The notes: generated by a model not told the origin, from the letters alone. Positions 45,444 to 55,240 are shown, numbered from the stretch's first letter. The stretch is 64,000 bases of DNA from Bradyrhizobium tropiciagri (GCF_018130545.1 NZ_JAFCKF010000008.1:62001-126000); one strand, 5' to 3'. Numbers and translations: made by a program.

Positions 45444-46205
45444 TCACTGCGGCTTCTGGTATTTCAGGACGAACTCGTCGATCGGCACTGGCGCCTTGAA
45501 GACGGGCATGTCCTTCGGGTCCTCCGCATGATGCAGGAAATCGCCCTCGGCGACCAGCTTGAAGCCGGCGGCCTCGATCTCCTGCTTCAGGGTGCTCTCC
45601 TCGATCCGGTGCAGCGTCTTGGCGACATTGGTGCCGTCGCCGGCCTTGGCCGAGTGGTCCGCGATCACGAGGTAGCCGCCCGGCTTGAGCGCGGCGAACA
45701 TCTTCTTGTTCATCGCGGCGCGATCGACCGGCAGATAGGTGATGTCGTGATAGAAAAAGAAGAAGGTGATCATGTCGAGGTTCTTGACCTCGGGCGGAAT
45801 CGGGTCGTCATAGTCCCGCACCACATGGATCACGTTCTTCATCGCGGGCGATTTCGCGCGAGTGTCGAACTTGTCCTTGACGAAGCGTTCGAGCACGCTG
45901 GCCGAATCCTGCGCGTAGACCTTGCCCGACGGGGCGACGGTGCGCGCCAGCAGTTCGGTGCTGTAGCCGGCGCTCGCCGCCATGTCGAGGATGGTCATGC
46001 CCGGCTTGACGCCGGCAAAGGCCAGCATCTTGGCCGGCTCGCGGCGCTTGTCGACCTGGCGATCAGCATCGCTGCGATCCGGTGCGGCGACGATCGCCGC
46101 ATAGTCCGGGCTCGCCGCGTCTTGCGCGCGGACTGTGGGCAAAGCGAGCAGCGTAGCGGACGCGAGCGCAGCGCAGGCGGCTGCGCGGAGGATCAATCTG
46201 TTCAT
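45444..46205 (-). CDS. Exported class I methyltransferase-like protein
   Basis: The 253-residue protein starts with a clear signal peptide (MNRLILRAAACAALASATLL, cleaving near VRAQ). It then shows a class I methyltransferase fold with motif I GMTILDMAASAGYSTELLAR, KVYAQDSASVLERFV and the post-motif strand FAALKPGGYLVIADHSA. SAM is not known to be present in the periplasm and the glycine-rich loop is altered (AASAGY). The protein may therefore bind another ligand, or the leader may be an anchor. It heads the operon with the AttE/F/G/H-like genes. A longer start at 46253 would bury the signal and is rejected. Confidence 0.82.
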   Translation of the reverse strand: MNRLILRAAACAALASATLLALPTVRAQDAASPDYAAIVAAPDRSDADRQVDKRREPAKMLAFAGVKPGMTILDMAASAGYSTELLARTVAPSGKVYAQDSASVLERFVKDKFDTRAKSPAMKNVIHVVRDYDDPIPPEVKNLDMITFFFFYHDITYLPVDRAAMNKKMFAALKPGGYLVIADHSAKAGDGTNVAKTLHRIEESTLKQEIEAAGFKLVAEGDFLHHAEDPKDMPVFKAPVPIDEFVLKYQKPQ

Positions 46206-46429
46206 GAAACAACCCCGGCTTTTCGTTGACCCCGAACATAGCAGGCGGGGCATGACAGTTCACCGCTTCAACTGGCGCGCCGACGCGATCGTGATCGGCC
46301 GTTAGCCGCGCGTCAGGTCGCCGGACCCCCGAGGAAATGCGGTGTTGCGTTGCCCCGCGAGGCGTGGCTAGCATCTCCAGTTGGGGCCGAACTTACGAAG
46401 CCAAGAAACGAAACGACGGGGAGCCAGAC

Positions 46430-47764
46430 ATGACGACGCAGCCGACGCCCAAGAGGGCGTCAGAGGGAATGCCAACGCCCAAGGGGACTCCAAAGGGCGC
46501 GTGGACCATCACCTTCCTTCTGTTCCTGTTCATGGTGGTGAACTTTGCGGACAAGATCGTGGTCGGGCTGGCCGGCGTGCCGATCAGGAAGGAGATGGGT
46601 CTCACCCCGGAGCAGTTCGGCGATCTCGGCTCGGCCTTCTTCTATTTGTTCTCGATCTCGGCGATCGTGGTTGGCTTCATCGTCAACCGCGTTGATACGC
46701 GCTGGGTGCTCTTGGTCCTGGCGGTGATCTGGTCGCTCGCGCAATTTCCGATGATCGGCACCGTCAGCCTCACGACGCTCACGATCTGCCGCATCATCCT
46801 CGGCGCCGGCGAGGGGCCGGCCTTTTCGGTCGCCGCGCACGCGATCTACAAGTGGTTTCCGGACGAGAAGCGCACGTTGCCGACCGCGATCCTGTCGCAG
46901 GGCTCGGCGTTCGGCGTGATCCTCGCGGTGCCTGCGCTGAACTGGGTCATCGTCAATCACAGCTGGCATCACGCCTTCGGCGCACTCGGCATCGTCGGCC
47001 TGCTCTGGACCGTCGCCTGGTTCGCGCTCGGCAAGGAAGGACCGCTGGTGTCGACGGCGGCCGTGGTCGCCGACGAACGACGGATTCCCTACTGGAGGCT
47101 TTTGACGTCGCGCACCTTCATCGGCTGCGTGGTGGCGACTTTCGGCGCCTACTGGGCGTTGTCGCTCGGGCTGACCTGGTTCACGTCCTTCATCATCGAG
47201 GGACTCGGCTTTTCGCAGCAGCAGGCCGGCTTCGTCTCGATCCTGCCCTGGATCTTCGGTGCGACCATCGTGATCCTGACCGGCTGGATCTCGCAGTTGA
47301 TGCTGGCGCGCGGCTTCACCACCCGTGGCGCGCGCGGCGTGCTCGGCGCGGCGCCGCTGATCGCCGGCGGCTGCATTCTCGCGATGCTGCCCCATGCGCC
47401 ACAGGGCGGGCTGATGATCGCACTGCTGGTGATCGGCTCCGGCCTGTGCGGCTCGATCTATGTGGTGTGCCCGCCGATGCTCGGCGAGTTCACGCCGGTG
47501 TCGCAGCGCGGCGCCATCATCGCGATCTACGGCGCGCTGTACACGATCTCGGGCATTCTGGCGCCGATGGTGATGGGCAGTGTGATCCAGCACGCGGCCA
47601 CGCCGATGGCCGGCTACATGTCGGGCTTCACCATCAACGCCGCGATCATGGTGGGATCTGGCGTGCTCGGCTTGCTGCTGCTGTGGCCGAACACCGAGCG
47701 CGCGCGCCTGACCGGCACGTCGCAGCCCGCGGGCACGATCAGGGGCGCCGTGTCGCCGACGTAG
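46430..47764 (+). CDS. MFS transporter, anion/cation symporter type
   Basis: The 444-residue protein has about twelve hydrophobic segments from ITFLLFLFMVVNFADKIVVG to VGSGVLGLLLLWPNTERARL. The MFS loop-2/3 pattern ADKIVVGLAGVPIRKEMGLTPEQFG and RIILGAGEGPAFSVAAHAIYKWF match the anion:cation symporter (ACS) family that takes up organic acids. ATG 46430 has GGGGAG six bases upstream. The frame before it is open but hydrophilic and Arg-rich. It is divergent from the methyltransferase-like gene. The substrate is unknown. Confidence 0.9.
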   Translation: MTTQPTPKRASEGMPTPKGTPKGAWTITFLLFLFMVVNFADKIVVGLAGVPIRKEMGLTPEQFGDLGSAFFYLFSISAIVVGFIVNRVDTRWVLLVLAVIWSLAQFPMIGTVSLTTLTICRIILGAGEGPAFSVAAHAIYKWFPDEKRTLPTAILSQGSAFGVILAVPALNWVIVNHSWHHAFGALGIVGLLWTVAWFALGKEGPLVSTAAVVADERRIPYWRLLTSRTFIGCVVATFGAYWALSLGLTWFTSFIIEGLGFSQQQAGFVSILPWIFGATIVILTGWISQLMLARGFTTRGARGVLGAAPLIAGGCILAMLPHAPQGGLMIALLVIGSGLCGSIYVVCPPMLGEFTPVSQRGAIIAIYGALYTISGILAPMVMGSVIQHAATPMAGYMSGFTINAAIMVGSGVLGLLLLWPNTERARLTGTSQPAGTIRGAVSPT

Positions 47765-47775
47765 AGGGCATCGCT

Positions 47776-47938
47776 TCGCCCTTCCCCTGAAGGGGAGGGG
47801 GCGACGCGAATCAAATGAACGGCGGGGTGGGGTGATCTCTCCATTCGGGCACTGCCCGTGTTGAGAGATCACCCCACCCCGCCTCACATTTCGCTGCGCT
47901 CAATGTGATCCGACCCTCCCCCTCCAGGGAGGGTGCGT
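47776..47938. repeat. Nested inverted repeat between convergent genes
   Basis: Perfect 20-base arms at 47821-47840 (ggcggggtggggtgatctct) and 47864-47883 pair around a 23-base loop. Outside them, gaaggggagggggcgac and cgaccctccccctcca-type segments form a further imperfect pair. The whole element covers the gap between the MFS gene and the deacylase gene, whose 3' ends face each other. It could act as a bidirectional terminator. Confidence 0.75.
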
Positions 47939-47943
47939 CTATC

Positions 47944-49662
47944 TCAATTCAAGCCCTGCGCCCCGCGCACCAGCTTGCCCGGCCGCGCGCCGGTGGCTTT
48001 GCCTGCGCGTTGGGTGACGACGCCCGAGACGATGGTGGCATCGTAGCCGTCAACCTGCTGCAACAGGCGGCGGCCGCCGACCGGGAGGTCGTAATGCACC
48101 TTCGGCGGATGCAGATGCAGCCGGTCGTAGTCGATCACGTTGACGTCGGCCTTGAAGCCCGGCGCGATCACGCCGCGATCGGTGAGGCCGACGGACAGCG
48201 CGGTCTTGCGCGACTGCGCCGCGATCACGAACGGGATCGAGAGCTTCTCGCCGCGGCTGCGGTCGCGGGTCCAGTGCGTCAGCAGATAGGTCGGGAAGCT
48301 GGCATCGCAGATGATGCCGCAATGCGCGCCGCCGTCACTCAATCCGGGCACCGCGCTTGGCTCGCGCAGCATCTCATGCACGGCATCGAGATTGCCGTCG
48401 GCATAATTCAGGAACGGCACGTAGAGCATGCCGCGGCCCTCGTCGGTCAGCATCGCGTCATAGGCGAGCTCTTCCGGCTGCCGACCCTGGCGCCGCGCCT
48501 GCGGGCCGAGCGCGTTCTCCGGCGGTTGTTCGTAGTCCGGCGGATTGCCCAGCAGATACATCTTGTCGTAGTTCGGCCGGAAGAACAGCGGATCGTCGGT
48601 CGCGGTTGCGCTCTCGCTCAGGATCGCCGCACGCACCTCGGGCCGCCGCAGATGCTTCAGCCGTTCGGCCAGCGGCAGCTTGGCGATCTCGCGATAGCTC
48701 GGGTGGGTTTGGAACGGGTTGCGCGACAATTCGAGCCCGAGCAGCAGGCCGACCGGGCGCGCCGCGATCTGGGTCGTGATCGAGAGGCCGCGGGCGGCGG
48801 CTTCATTGATGGTGTCCATGGTCTGCCGCCAGCGCCGCGGCGCCTTGTCGGCCTGCGCAACCGAGAACGAGATCGGGCATCTGGTGTTCTCGGCGACCCG
48901 CAGCATCATCGGCAGGTCTTCGTGCACCGTGCTCTGGTCGAGCACGAATTGCAGTACGCTGCGGCCGACGCCGTGCATCGCGCCGGCGATGGCGGTCAAT
49001 TCATCTTCGCCTGCTTTCAGCGTCGGCGTGTAGTCGCCGGTCGAGGTGCGGTGATTGAGCGTGCGCGAGGTCGAGAAGCCCAGTGCGCCCGCGCGCACGG
49101 CGTCGCCGGCGAGCGCCGCCATCGCCTTGTTGTCTTCAGCCGTTGCGGGATCGCGGCGCGCGCCGCGCTCGCCCATCACATAGACGCGCAGCGCCGCGTG
49201 CGGCAGCTGCGCGCCGATATCCATGTCGAAGCTGCGCTTCGACAGCCATTCCATGTAGTCGGGGAAGCTCTCCCACGCCCAGGGAATGCCGGCGGAAAGC
49301 ACCGGCTCCGGAATGTCTTCGACGCCTTCCATCAGCTGGATCAGCCTGACGTGGTCGCTCGGTCGGCACGGCGCGAAGCCGACGCCGCAATTGCCCATGA
49401 TCGCCGTGGTGACGCCGTTCTGCGACGACGGCGTGATGTCCTGGCTCCAGGTCACCTGGCCATCGTAATGGGTGTGGACGTCGACGAAGCCGGGCGCGAC
49501 GAGCTTGCCCTTGGCGTCGATCTCTTCCTTGCCCTTTGCGGAGACCTTGCCGACCTCGGTGATCTTGCCGCCGGTGATCGCGACATCGGCTTCAAAGAGG
49601 TCGCCGCCCTTGCCGTCGGCAATGCTGCCGCCGCGGATCACGAGGTCTGGGGTCGAGGTCAT
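47944..49662 (-). CDS. N-acyl-D-amino-acid deacylase-like amidohydrolase
   Basis: The 572-residue member of the amidohydrolase superfamily resembles D-aminoacylases and dihydroorotase-like deacylases. The metal-site motif is VDVHTHYDG with His63 and His65. The Cys-containing loop [23 protein letters not shown] and the late [13 protein letters not shown] are the expected landmarks. A C-terminal beta-sandwich element ([19 protein letters not shown]) closes the chain. Likely reactions are hydrolysis of an N-acyl-D-amino acid or a related amide in the cytoplasm. ATG 49662 fits the family start. Many rhizobial members of this group have no assigned substrate. Confidence 0.85.
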   Translation of the reverse strand: MTSTPDLVIRGGSIADGKGGDLFEADVAITGGKITEVGKVSAKGKEEIDAKGKLVAPGFVDVHTHYDGQVTWSQDITPSSQNGVTTAIMGNCGVGFAPCRPSDHVRLIQLMEGVEDIPEPVLSAGIPWAWESFPDYMEWLSKRSFDMDIGAQLPHAALRVYVMGERGARRDPATAEDNKAMAALAGDAVRAGALGFSTSRTLNHRTSTGDYTPTLKAGEDELTAIAGAMHGVGRSVLQFVLDQSTVHEDLPMMLRVAENTRCPISFSVAQADKAPRRWRQTMDTINEAAARGLSITTQIAARPVGLLLGLELSRNPFQTHPSYREIAKLPLAERLKHLRRPEVRAAILSESATATDDPLFFRPNYDKMYLLGNPPDYEQPPENALGPQARRQGRQPEELAYDAMLTDEGRGMLYVPFLNYADGNLDAVHEMLREPSAVPGLSDGGAHCGIICDASFPTYLLTHWTRDRSRGEKLSIPFVIAAQSRKTALSVGLTDRGVIAPGFKADVNVIDYDRLHLHPPKVHYDLPVGGRRLLQQVDGYDATIVSGVVTQRAGKATGARPGKLVRGAQGLN

Positions 49663-49830
49663 GGCGTTTCATCCCGAGGCTGTTCTTGGTTATGCGGCAT
49701 CATGGGTGAGCCCTTGATGCTGTCAACCATCGCCGGTGAAGCTCTGGGATGCGCTGGCAGCGATTTTGCCAGCGGGAACGAGTGTTGCGCCCGGCGGAAA
49801 TTTGTTCCGCCGGGCAAGCTGTCCGCGGAC

Positions 49831-51651
49831 CTATCGCGCGCCGAAGAACGCCGTCTTCTGGGTCTCTTCGGCCTGCAGCCTGGCGCGCACCCGCATCAGA
49901 TCCTTCCAGCCGATATAGCCGACCAGGCGCTGATCCTCGCGCGAGATCACAGGCAGATGCGAGACGTTGACCTGCATCAGGCGGTCGGCCAGCCGGTCGA
50001 GATATTCATCCGGGTAGGCGACCGTGATCTTGCTGCCCGCCAGCAGCTGGCTGAGCGTCGCGGTACGATGCTTGCCGGCGCGGCGCCAGCGCAGCACGGA
50101 TGGCGGATCGATCACGCCGAGCACGTGATGGTTGGCATCGACGACCGGGAAGCTCGGATGACTGGTCTTCGGGTTGGTCAGGAAGGCTGCCGCGCCGTGC
50201 AGCGTCATGGTGTCGGCGACGCTCTCGACCGCCTTGGTCATGACGTCACGCACCCGCGTCAGCGCGAAGGGATCGACCCGATACTCGCGCACCAGATGAT
50301 GGCCGCGTCGCGCCACCTTCTCGGTCAGGATCGATCGCCGCATCAACAGAACCGTGACGCCATGGGCGCTGCAGCAGGCCGCGATCAGCGGCAGCAGCAC
50401 ATGGGTGTTGCCGGTGAGCTCGACGGCGAAGAAGGTCGCGGTCAGTGGCGAGCGCATCGTGCCGCCCATCGTCGCCGCCATCGCCAGCAGCGCCCAGAAG
50501 CCCGGGCTCGCGGCGGGAAGGTAGCCGCTCAGCGCGGTGCCCATCGCGCCGCCCATGATCAGCAGCGGCGCCAGCACGCCGCCCGATGTGCCGGAGCCGA
50601 GCGCGACCGACCAGATCACAGCCTTCACCACGAGCAGCAGCAGCGCGGCTTTCAGCACCACGTCGCCGCTCAGCATCGACGCGAGGTTGTCATAGCCGAC
50701 GCCGAGCGCCTGCGGCTCGATCAGTCCGCCGAGGCCGACGACGAGACCGCCGATCAGCGGCCACCACATCCAGTGGATCGGCAGCTTGAGGAAAAGATCC
50801 TCGCAGCCATAGACCAGCTGCGTGAGCACGCCCGACAGCAGCCCAGAGAGGATTCCGATCAGCATCCAGGCGCCGAGCTGCAGCACCGAGATGTCGACGC
50901 CGCCGGTGAACGGGAATAGCGGCGCGGGCATGTGCAGGAAGGTGCGCCCGACCGCCGCCACCACGGCGGCGACGGTGACGGGAATGAAGCTGCGCGGGGT
51001 CCATTCGAACAACAGCAGTTCGACCGCGAGCATGATCGCGGCGATCGGCGTTCCGAATACCGTGGTCATGCCGGCAGCGGCGCCCGCCACCAGCAGGGTC
51101 TTGCGCTCGTTGTCGGTGACGGGGAGCATCTGCGCGATCAGCGAGCCGATCGCGCCGCCGGTCATGATGATCGGGCCTTCGGCGCCGAACGGTCCACCAG
51201 TGCCGATCGAAATCGCCGACGACAGCGGTTTGAGGATCGCGACCTTGGGGTCGAGCCGGGAACGGCCGAGCAAAATCGCCTCGATCGCTTCCGGAATGCC
51301 GTGACCGCGAATCTTCTCGCTGCCGAAGCGCGCCATCAGGCCGATGATCAGCGCGCCCGCGACAGGCACCAGCACGGTCCAGAGGCCAAGTGGCGAATTC
51401 TGCAATTTCAGGTCGGCGAAGCTGAACTTGCCGAAATAGGCGATGTTGGTGGCGAGCTTGATCAATTCCAGCAGACCGGCACCGGCCAGCACGCCGGCAG
51501 CGGCGACGAACACGGCGATTGCCGAGATCACCACGACGCGCGGATCGGTGGTGAAGTCGCTCAGCAGGTGGCTGGCCTTGTCGCCGATTTTGGCGCTTGT
51601 CTTGGCACTGGACTTGGCACTGGGGCTCGATTTGGTGGAAATGACGCTCAT
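49831..51651 (-). CDS. ClC-family chloride channel/antiporter with C-terminal CBS pair
   Basis: The 606-residue membrane protein carries ClC motifs. GHGIPEAIEA is at about 117-126, GTGGPFGAEGPIIMTGG includes the gating glutamate at residue 158, and GSGTSGGVLAPLLIMGG is the GxFxP-like region. A CBS tandem covers about 470-595 (RVRDVMTKAVESVADTMTL, FPVVDANHHVLGVID). ATG 51651 is preferred. The upstream ATG at 51699 sits inside a palindromic operator and has no ribosome-binding site. Residues 1-30 are a Ser/Lys-rich tail. The divergent MarR gene is its probable regulator. Whether it is a channel or an H+/Cl- exchanger cannot be told from sequence alone. Confidence 0.93.
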   Translation of the reverse strand: MSVISTKSSPSAKSSAKTSAKIGDKASHLLSDFTTDPRVVVISAIAVFVAAAGVLAGAGLLELIKLATNIAYFGKFSFADLKLQNSPLGLWTVLVPVAGALIIGLMARFGSEKIRGHGIPEAIEAILLGRSRLDPKVAILKPLSSAISIGTGGPFGAEGPIIMTGGAIGSLIAQMLPVTDNERKTLLVAGAAAGMTTVFGTPIAAIMLAVELLLFEWTPRSFIPVTVAAVVAAVGRTFLHMPAPLFPFTGGVDISVLQLGAWMLIGILSGLLSGVLTQLVYGCEDLFLKLPIHWMWWPLIGGLVVGLGGLIEPQALGVGYDNLASMLSGDVVLKAALLLLVVKAVIWSVALGSGTSGGVLAPLLIMGGAMGTALSGYLPAASPGFWALLAMAATMGGTMRSPLTATFFAVELTGNTHVLLPLIAACCSAHGVTVLLMRRSILTEKVARRGHHLVREYRVDPFALTRVRDVMTKAVESVADTMTLHGAAAFLTNPKTSHPSFPVVDANHHVLGVIDPPSVLRWRRAGKHRTATLSQLLAGSKITVAYPDEYLDRLADRLMQVNVSHLPVISREDQRLVGYIGWKDLMRVRARLQAEETQKTAFFGAR

Positions 51652-51690
51652 GGCTGGCGTAAGGCTCGGCTGAATTGGGATGCGGGCGTA

Positions 51691-51707
51691 ATATCGCATT
51701 GCGATAT
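51691..51707. promoter_or_regulatory. Palindromic operator between the ClC and MarR genes
   Basis: ATATCGCA-T-TGCGATAT is a perfect 17-base palindrome (51691-51707) in the 78-base gap between divergent starts at 51651 and 51730. Its length and symmetry fit a MarR-dimer site, and its location would allow control of both genes. Confidence 0.6.
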
Positions 51708-51729
51708 AATTTCAAGCGGGAGACTGCGA

Positions 51730-52218
51730 ATGGCAGCGTTGAAAGGGCCCTCGAAATCGTCGGCCAAGGCCCTGAACCAGGCTCGGAACCAGCCCCTGAA
51801 CAAGGCCAGGACGCGGGTTCCGAGCCAGGCCGACTACGAGGCGCTGTCGCAATTTCGCTATCTGATCCGCCGATTTCTGGAGTTCAGCCAGGATGCCGCG
51901 AAGGCCGAGGGCCTGACGCCAAGGCAGCATCAGGCCTTGCTGGCGATCCGGGGCTATCCGGGCGGCGGCCCGGTCACGATTGGTGACCTCGCCGAGCGGC
52001 TGCGGCTGCGTCACCACACCACGGTCGAACTGGTCGATCGGCTCTCAGAGGCCGGACTGGTCGAGCGTGTGCTCGACCCCGCCGACCAGCGTCGCGTTCT
52101 GCTGAAATTGACCGCACGTGCGACCGAGCATCTCGCTGAATTGTCAGCGGTTCATCTCGATGAGCTGTCGCGGATCGAGCCGCTGTTGAAGCAGGTGCTG
52201 TCGCGACGTTCGGAATGA
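51730..52218 (+). CDS. MarR-family transcriptional regulator beside the ClC gene
   Basis: The 162-residue protein has a MarR winged-helix domain: ALSQFRYLIRRFLEFSQDAA, LTPRQHQALLAIRGYP, the recognition helix RLRLRHHTTVELVDRLSE and the wing RVLDPADQRRVLLKLTARA. The first 30 residues are a Lys/Arg/Ser-rich extension. ATG 51730 has GGGAG eight bases upstream. It is divergent from the ClC gene, with a perfect palindrome between them. It therefore probably represses itself and the channel gene, and the inducing signal is unknown. Confidence 0.88.
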   Translation: MAALKGPSKSSAKALNQARNQPLNKARTRVPSQADYEALSQFRYLIRRFLEFSQDAAKAEGLTPRQHQALLAIRGYPGGGPVTIGDLAERLRLRHHTTVELVDRLSEAGLVERVLDPADQRRVLLKLTARATEHLAELSAVHLDELSRIEPLLKQVLSRRSE

Positions 52219-52357
52219 ACGCACGAAACATTTCGCGCGCGAAGCATTCGTCGCTCTCGGCTGACAGTGCGGTCACGCACAATTCGACCGCGTGGATTTG
52301 CGCTACAATGCACGGCCAATGCACGCCGCAATGCAATGGATATGCCTTGTCTTTGTC

Positions 52358-53983
52358 ATGAAATCTTCATACACCACACCCGGGGCGATTTCATTGAATG
52401 AGCGGCGACCGGTCGTGATCGATGCGGGCACTGCCATTGCCGTCGGGCATGGCGATCAGGCGGAAGTCGAGCTCAAGCTGCTTGCGCCGCAAGGAAGCCT
52501 CGAAAAGCTGCGCGAGGCACCCTGCATCGTGCAGCACGCGCGCAATCGCGGCGCGTTTCACCGGCTGGAAACAGTGTATTACGACACGGCGGAGCGGCTG
52601 CTGTTTCAGCGCGGCATCTCATTGCGCGTGCGACGCAACGGCAAGAGCTTCATTCAGACGCTGAAGCTCGCGCCGAACAGTGCGCAGCCTCTGCTGCGCC
52701 GTCAATGGGAGGTGCAGGTTGGAGGCATCGTCCCGGATCTGCGGCTGCTTCCCGCCGACGAGGTCGGCGATCCCGTGGCGACGCTCGGCAACGACGCGCT
52801 GGTGCCGGTTTTCGCGACCAAAGTGCGCCGCCACGCTCGGCAGCTTGATCTGCCCGACGCATCGGTTGAAGTCGCATTCGACGAGGGAACCATCGAGGCC
52901 GACGCGCGCCAGGAGGTTCTGTCGGAAATCGAGCTCGAGCTGAAGAGCGGCAATGCCGGCGTGCTGTTCGATTTGGGAACGCAGTTGCTCGACGCGGCGC
53001 CGCTGCAGATCGGCACGCGCAGCAAGGCGGAACGCGGCTACGCGCTTGCGTTTGATGTCGCGCCGTCGGCGGCGAAGGCCGAGTCTTCCGGCATCACTGC
53101 GGATCTTGTGGTCGACGACGTGATCGCGCGGCTGGTCGGCTCCTGCTGGCATCATCTTTTGAAAAATCACGCGGTGGCCGAACAGGGGACGGATCCCGAA
53201 GGCGTGCACCAGATGCGAGTGGCGTTGCGGCGCCTGCGCACGATCTGCGCGCTGTTTCGGCGCGACATTCCATCGCCGGCGTTTGAGACGCTCAACGGCG
53301 AAGCAAGATGGCTGATGCGGCAACTCGGCAAGGCCCGGGATTGGGATGTGTTCGCCGAAACCACGATCACCCGTCTGGTCAGCGCGGTTCCGGATATCGA
53401 CCTGGATGGCCTGCGCAAGGCGGTCGAGCAGCGGCAGAAGTCGAGCTACGGCGCCTTGCATGGCGTCCTCGCCGATCCCCGGTGCAGCCGCTTCCTGCTC
53501 TCGCTGGGGCAGCTGGTGGAGCGTCGCAGCTGGCGCAACGAGATCGACAGCGAAGCGCTGGCGATCCTGTCGCAACCGATGCCGGGGCTTGCCGATCGAA
53601 TTCTGCAACGCCTGCATCGCAAGACGTTGAAACGTGGCGCGGGCTTCCGGCAGCTCGATATCCATGCGCAGCATAATCTGCGGATCAACCTCAAGAAGTT
53701 GCGCTATGCGGCGGAGTTCTTCCTACCGCTTTATGCCGCCCAAGCGCCGGCCAAGCGCTACGTGAAGCGGCTCGCCCGGTTGCAGAACAGCCTCGGCCGG
53801 GTGTGCGATATCGGCAGCACGCGCGTGCTGCTCCACACCATCGCGCAGGACGATCAGCCCGCGCTTCATCTCGGCATCGGCGCGATGGCCGGCTGGCTGG
53901 CCCGCGATCAGATCGCGATGGCCAAAACGCTGCGCAAGAGCTGGCAGCGCTTCAAGGCGACGCCGGTGTTCTGGGGCCGATGA
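52358..53983 (+). CDS. CYTH-CHAD domain protein
   Basis: The protein has an N-terminal CYTH domain with the metal/phosphate motif E36-V-E38-L-K40 (ExExK), YYDTAERLLFQRGISLRVRR and FEVEP-like strands to about residue 235. A C-terminal CHAD helical bundle follows, from about 250 (HQMRVALRRLRTICALFRRD from His284, and NLRINLKKLRYAAEFFLPL). CYTH domains act on triphosphates, and CHAD domains bind inorganic polyphosphate, so a polyphosphate-associated role is expected. The start is uncertain. ATG 52358, ATG 52331 and the frame opening at 52292 all lack a clear ribosome-binding site. The CYTH fold itself begins near residue 33. Confidence 0.88.
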   Translation: MKSSYTTPGAISLNERRPVVIDAGTAIAVGHGDQAEVELKLLAPQGSLEKLREAPCIVQHARNRGAFHRLETVYYDTAERLLFQRGISLRVRRNGKSFIQTLKLAPNSAQPLLRRQWEVQVGGIVPDLRLLPADEVGDPVATLGNDALVPVFATKVRRHARQLDLPDASVEVAFDEGTIEADARQEVLSEIELELKSGNAGVLFDLGTQLLDAAPLQIGTRSKAERGYALAFDVAPSAAKAESSGITADLVVDDVIARLVGSCWHHLLKNHAVAEQGTDPEGVHQMRVALRRLRTICALFRRDIPSPAFETLNGEARWLMRQLGKARDWDVFAETTITRLVSAVPDIDLDGLRKAVEQRQKSSYGALHGVLADPRCSRFLLSLGQLVERRSWRNEIDSEALAILSQPMPGLADRILQRLHRKTLKRGAGFRQLDIHAQHNLRINLKKLRYAAEFFLPLYAAQAPAKRYVKRLARLQNSLGRVCDIGSTRVLLHTIAQDDQPALHLGIGAMAGWLARDQIAMAKTLRKSWQRFKATPVFWGR

Positions 53984-54007
53984 GTTTGGCGGCGGCAGGC
54001 GTTCCGC

Positions 54008-55240
54008 CTAATGCGGCTGCGCCTGGACTGCCATCGCGGGGGCTTGCGGCTTGCGTTCGGTGACCAGCGCGAGCAGCACGGTCAGCACCATGAAGCCGAC
54101 CGAGGCGCCGAACACCCAATGCGGCATGTGCTGGTCCATGATCCAGCCGAACAGCAGCGGGCTGACGATGCCGCCGAAATTGAAGCCCGTGGAGACGATG
54201 CCGAAGGCGCGGCCGGCGGCGCCGGGCGGTGCCGCGTTGCGCACCATCATGTCGCGGGACGGCGCGATCACGCCGCCGAGGAATCCGGCGAGCCCCATGG
54301 CGAGCGTCAGCGCCACCGGCGGCAGGTTCATCAGCGCGATCAGCAGCACCAGCACGGCATTGACCGCGAAGCAGGCCGCGGCGAGCTGGCTGTGGCGATG
54401 GGTCCAGTCGGCGAGATAGCCGCCGGCGAGCACGCCCGCCGCGCTGGCGCCGAGGAACGCGGTGAGCGCGATGTTGGCAGTCGAGAACGATGCGCCGTAC
54501 CCGCCCATCAGCGCGACCACGCCGAAATTGTTGATGCCCGAGGTCGACAGGCTGAGCAGCGTGAAGAATACGGTCAGCACCATCAGCGCCGGGGTGATCA
54601 CGCTCGCCTTCTGCGCGGCATCGTCCTTCGACTTGTTCTTGTTGGCGCCGGCATCGGGAATGCCGAGCACGATCAGGAACAGCGCCACCAGCGGGCCGAC
54701 CGCGCCGGCGACGATCAACGCGCCGAGGCCGCCGATCGAGGCGACGAGGGCTGCCATGATCGCCGGCGCCACCGCGCCGCCGAGGAAACCTGCAAAGGTG
54801 TGGATCGAGAAGGCGCGGCCCATCCGCGCCTCGTCCATATGCGCCGAGAGGATCGCGTAGTCGGCCGGATGATAGACGCTGTTGGCGAGGCCGAGCAGCA
54901 CCGCACAGACGATCAGCGAGCTATAGCTGAGATGCAGGCCGAGCCCGATCAGCGCGCAGCCGCCGATCGTCAGCCCGATCAGCAGGATCTTGCGCGCGCC
55001 GATATGGTCGGCAAGGTAGCCGATCGGCGCCTGGGTCAGGCCGGAGACCACCGCGAACACCGTGAGCGCCAGGCCGAGTTCGACATAGCCGACGCCGAGC
55101 TGCTGCTTCAGGAACGGGAACAGCATCGGCAGCACGAAGATATGGAAATGGCTGACCCAATGGGCGACCGAGATCCCCGTCAGCGTGCGCAGCGCGCTGT
55201 CGGCCCTCGCTTGCTGCGGTGCGGCCAGAACGTCGACCAT
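54008..55240 (-). CDS. MFS transporter (Fsr/YnfM-like drug exporter type)
   Basis: The 410-residue protein has about twelve hydrophobic helices. It begins GISVAHWVSHFHIFVLPMLFPFLKQ and contains the MFS loop IGYLADHIGARKILLIG (G-x-L-A-D-x-x-G-x-R-x-x-L) and a Lys/Asp-rich central loop (DAGANKNKSKDDAAQ). The pattern resembles fosmidomycin-resistance-like (Fsr) exporters. ATG 55240 has GAGGGTG upstream. The 41-residue extension to 55363 is Pro/Arg-rich and rejected. The gene is convergent with the CYTH-CHAD gene, and its substrate is unknown. Confidence 0.9.
   Translation of the reverse strand: MVDVLAAPQQARADSALRTLTGISVAHWVSHFHIFVLPMLFPFLKQQLGVGYVELGLALTVFAVVSGLTQAPIGYLADHIGARKILLIGLTIGGCALIGLGLHLSYSSLIVCAVLLGLANSVYHPADYAILSAHMDEARMGRAFSIHTFAGFLGGAVAPAIMAALVASIGGLGALIVAGAVGPLVALFLIVLGIPDAGANKNKSKDDAAQKASVITPALMVLTVFFTLLSLSTSGINNFGVVALMGGYGASFSTANIALTAFLGASAAGVLAGGYLADWTHRHSQLAAACFAVNAVLVLLIALMNLPPVALTLAMGLAGFLGGVIAPSRDMMVRNAAPPGAAGRAFGIVSTGFNFGGIVSPLLFGWIMDQHMPHWVFGASVGFMVLTVLLALVTERKPQAPAMAVQAQPH

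Noticed and set aside
47905-50919. A 1004-codon open frame on the plus strand
   Set aside because: It lies antisense to the deacylase and ClC genes, is Arg/His/Asp-rich with no domain, and exists only because high G+C removes stops. The minus-strand genes have clear motifs.
51651-51699. A longer ClC start at 51699
   Set aside because: The codon lies inside the palindromic operator and has no ribosome-binding site. The 51651 start leaves the operator free.
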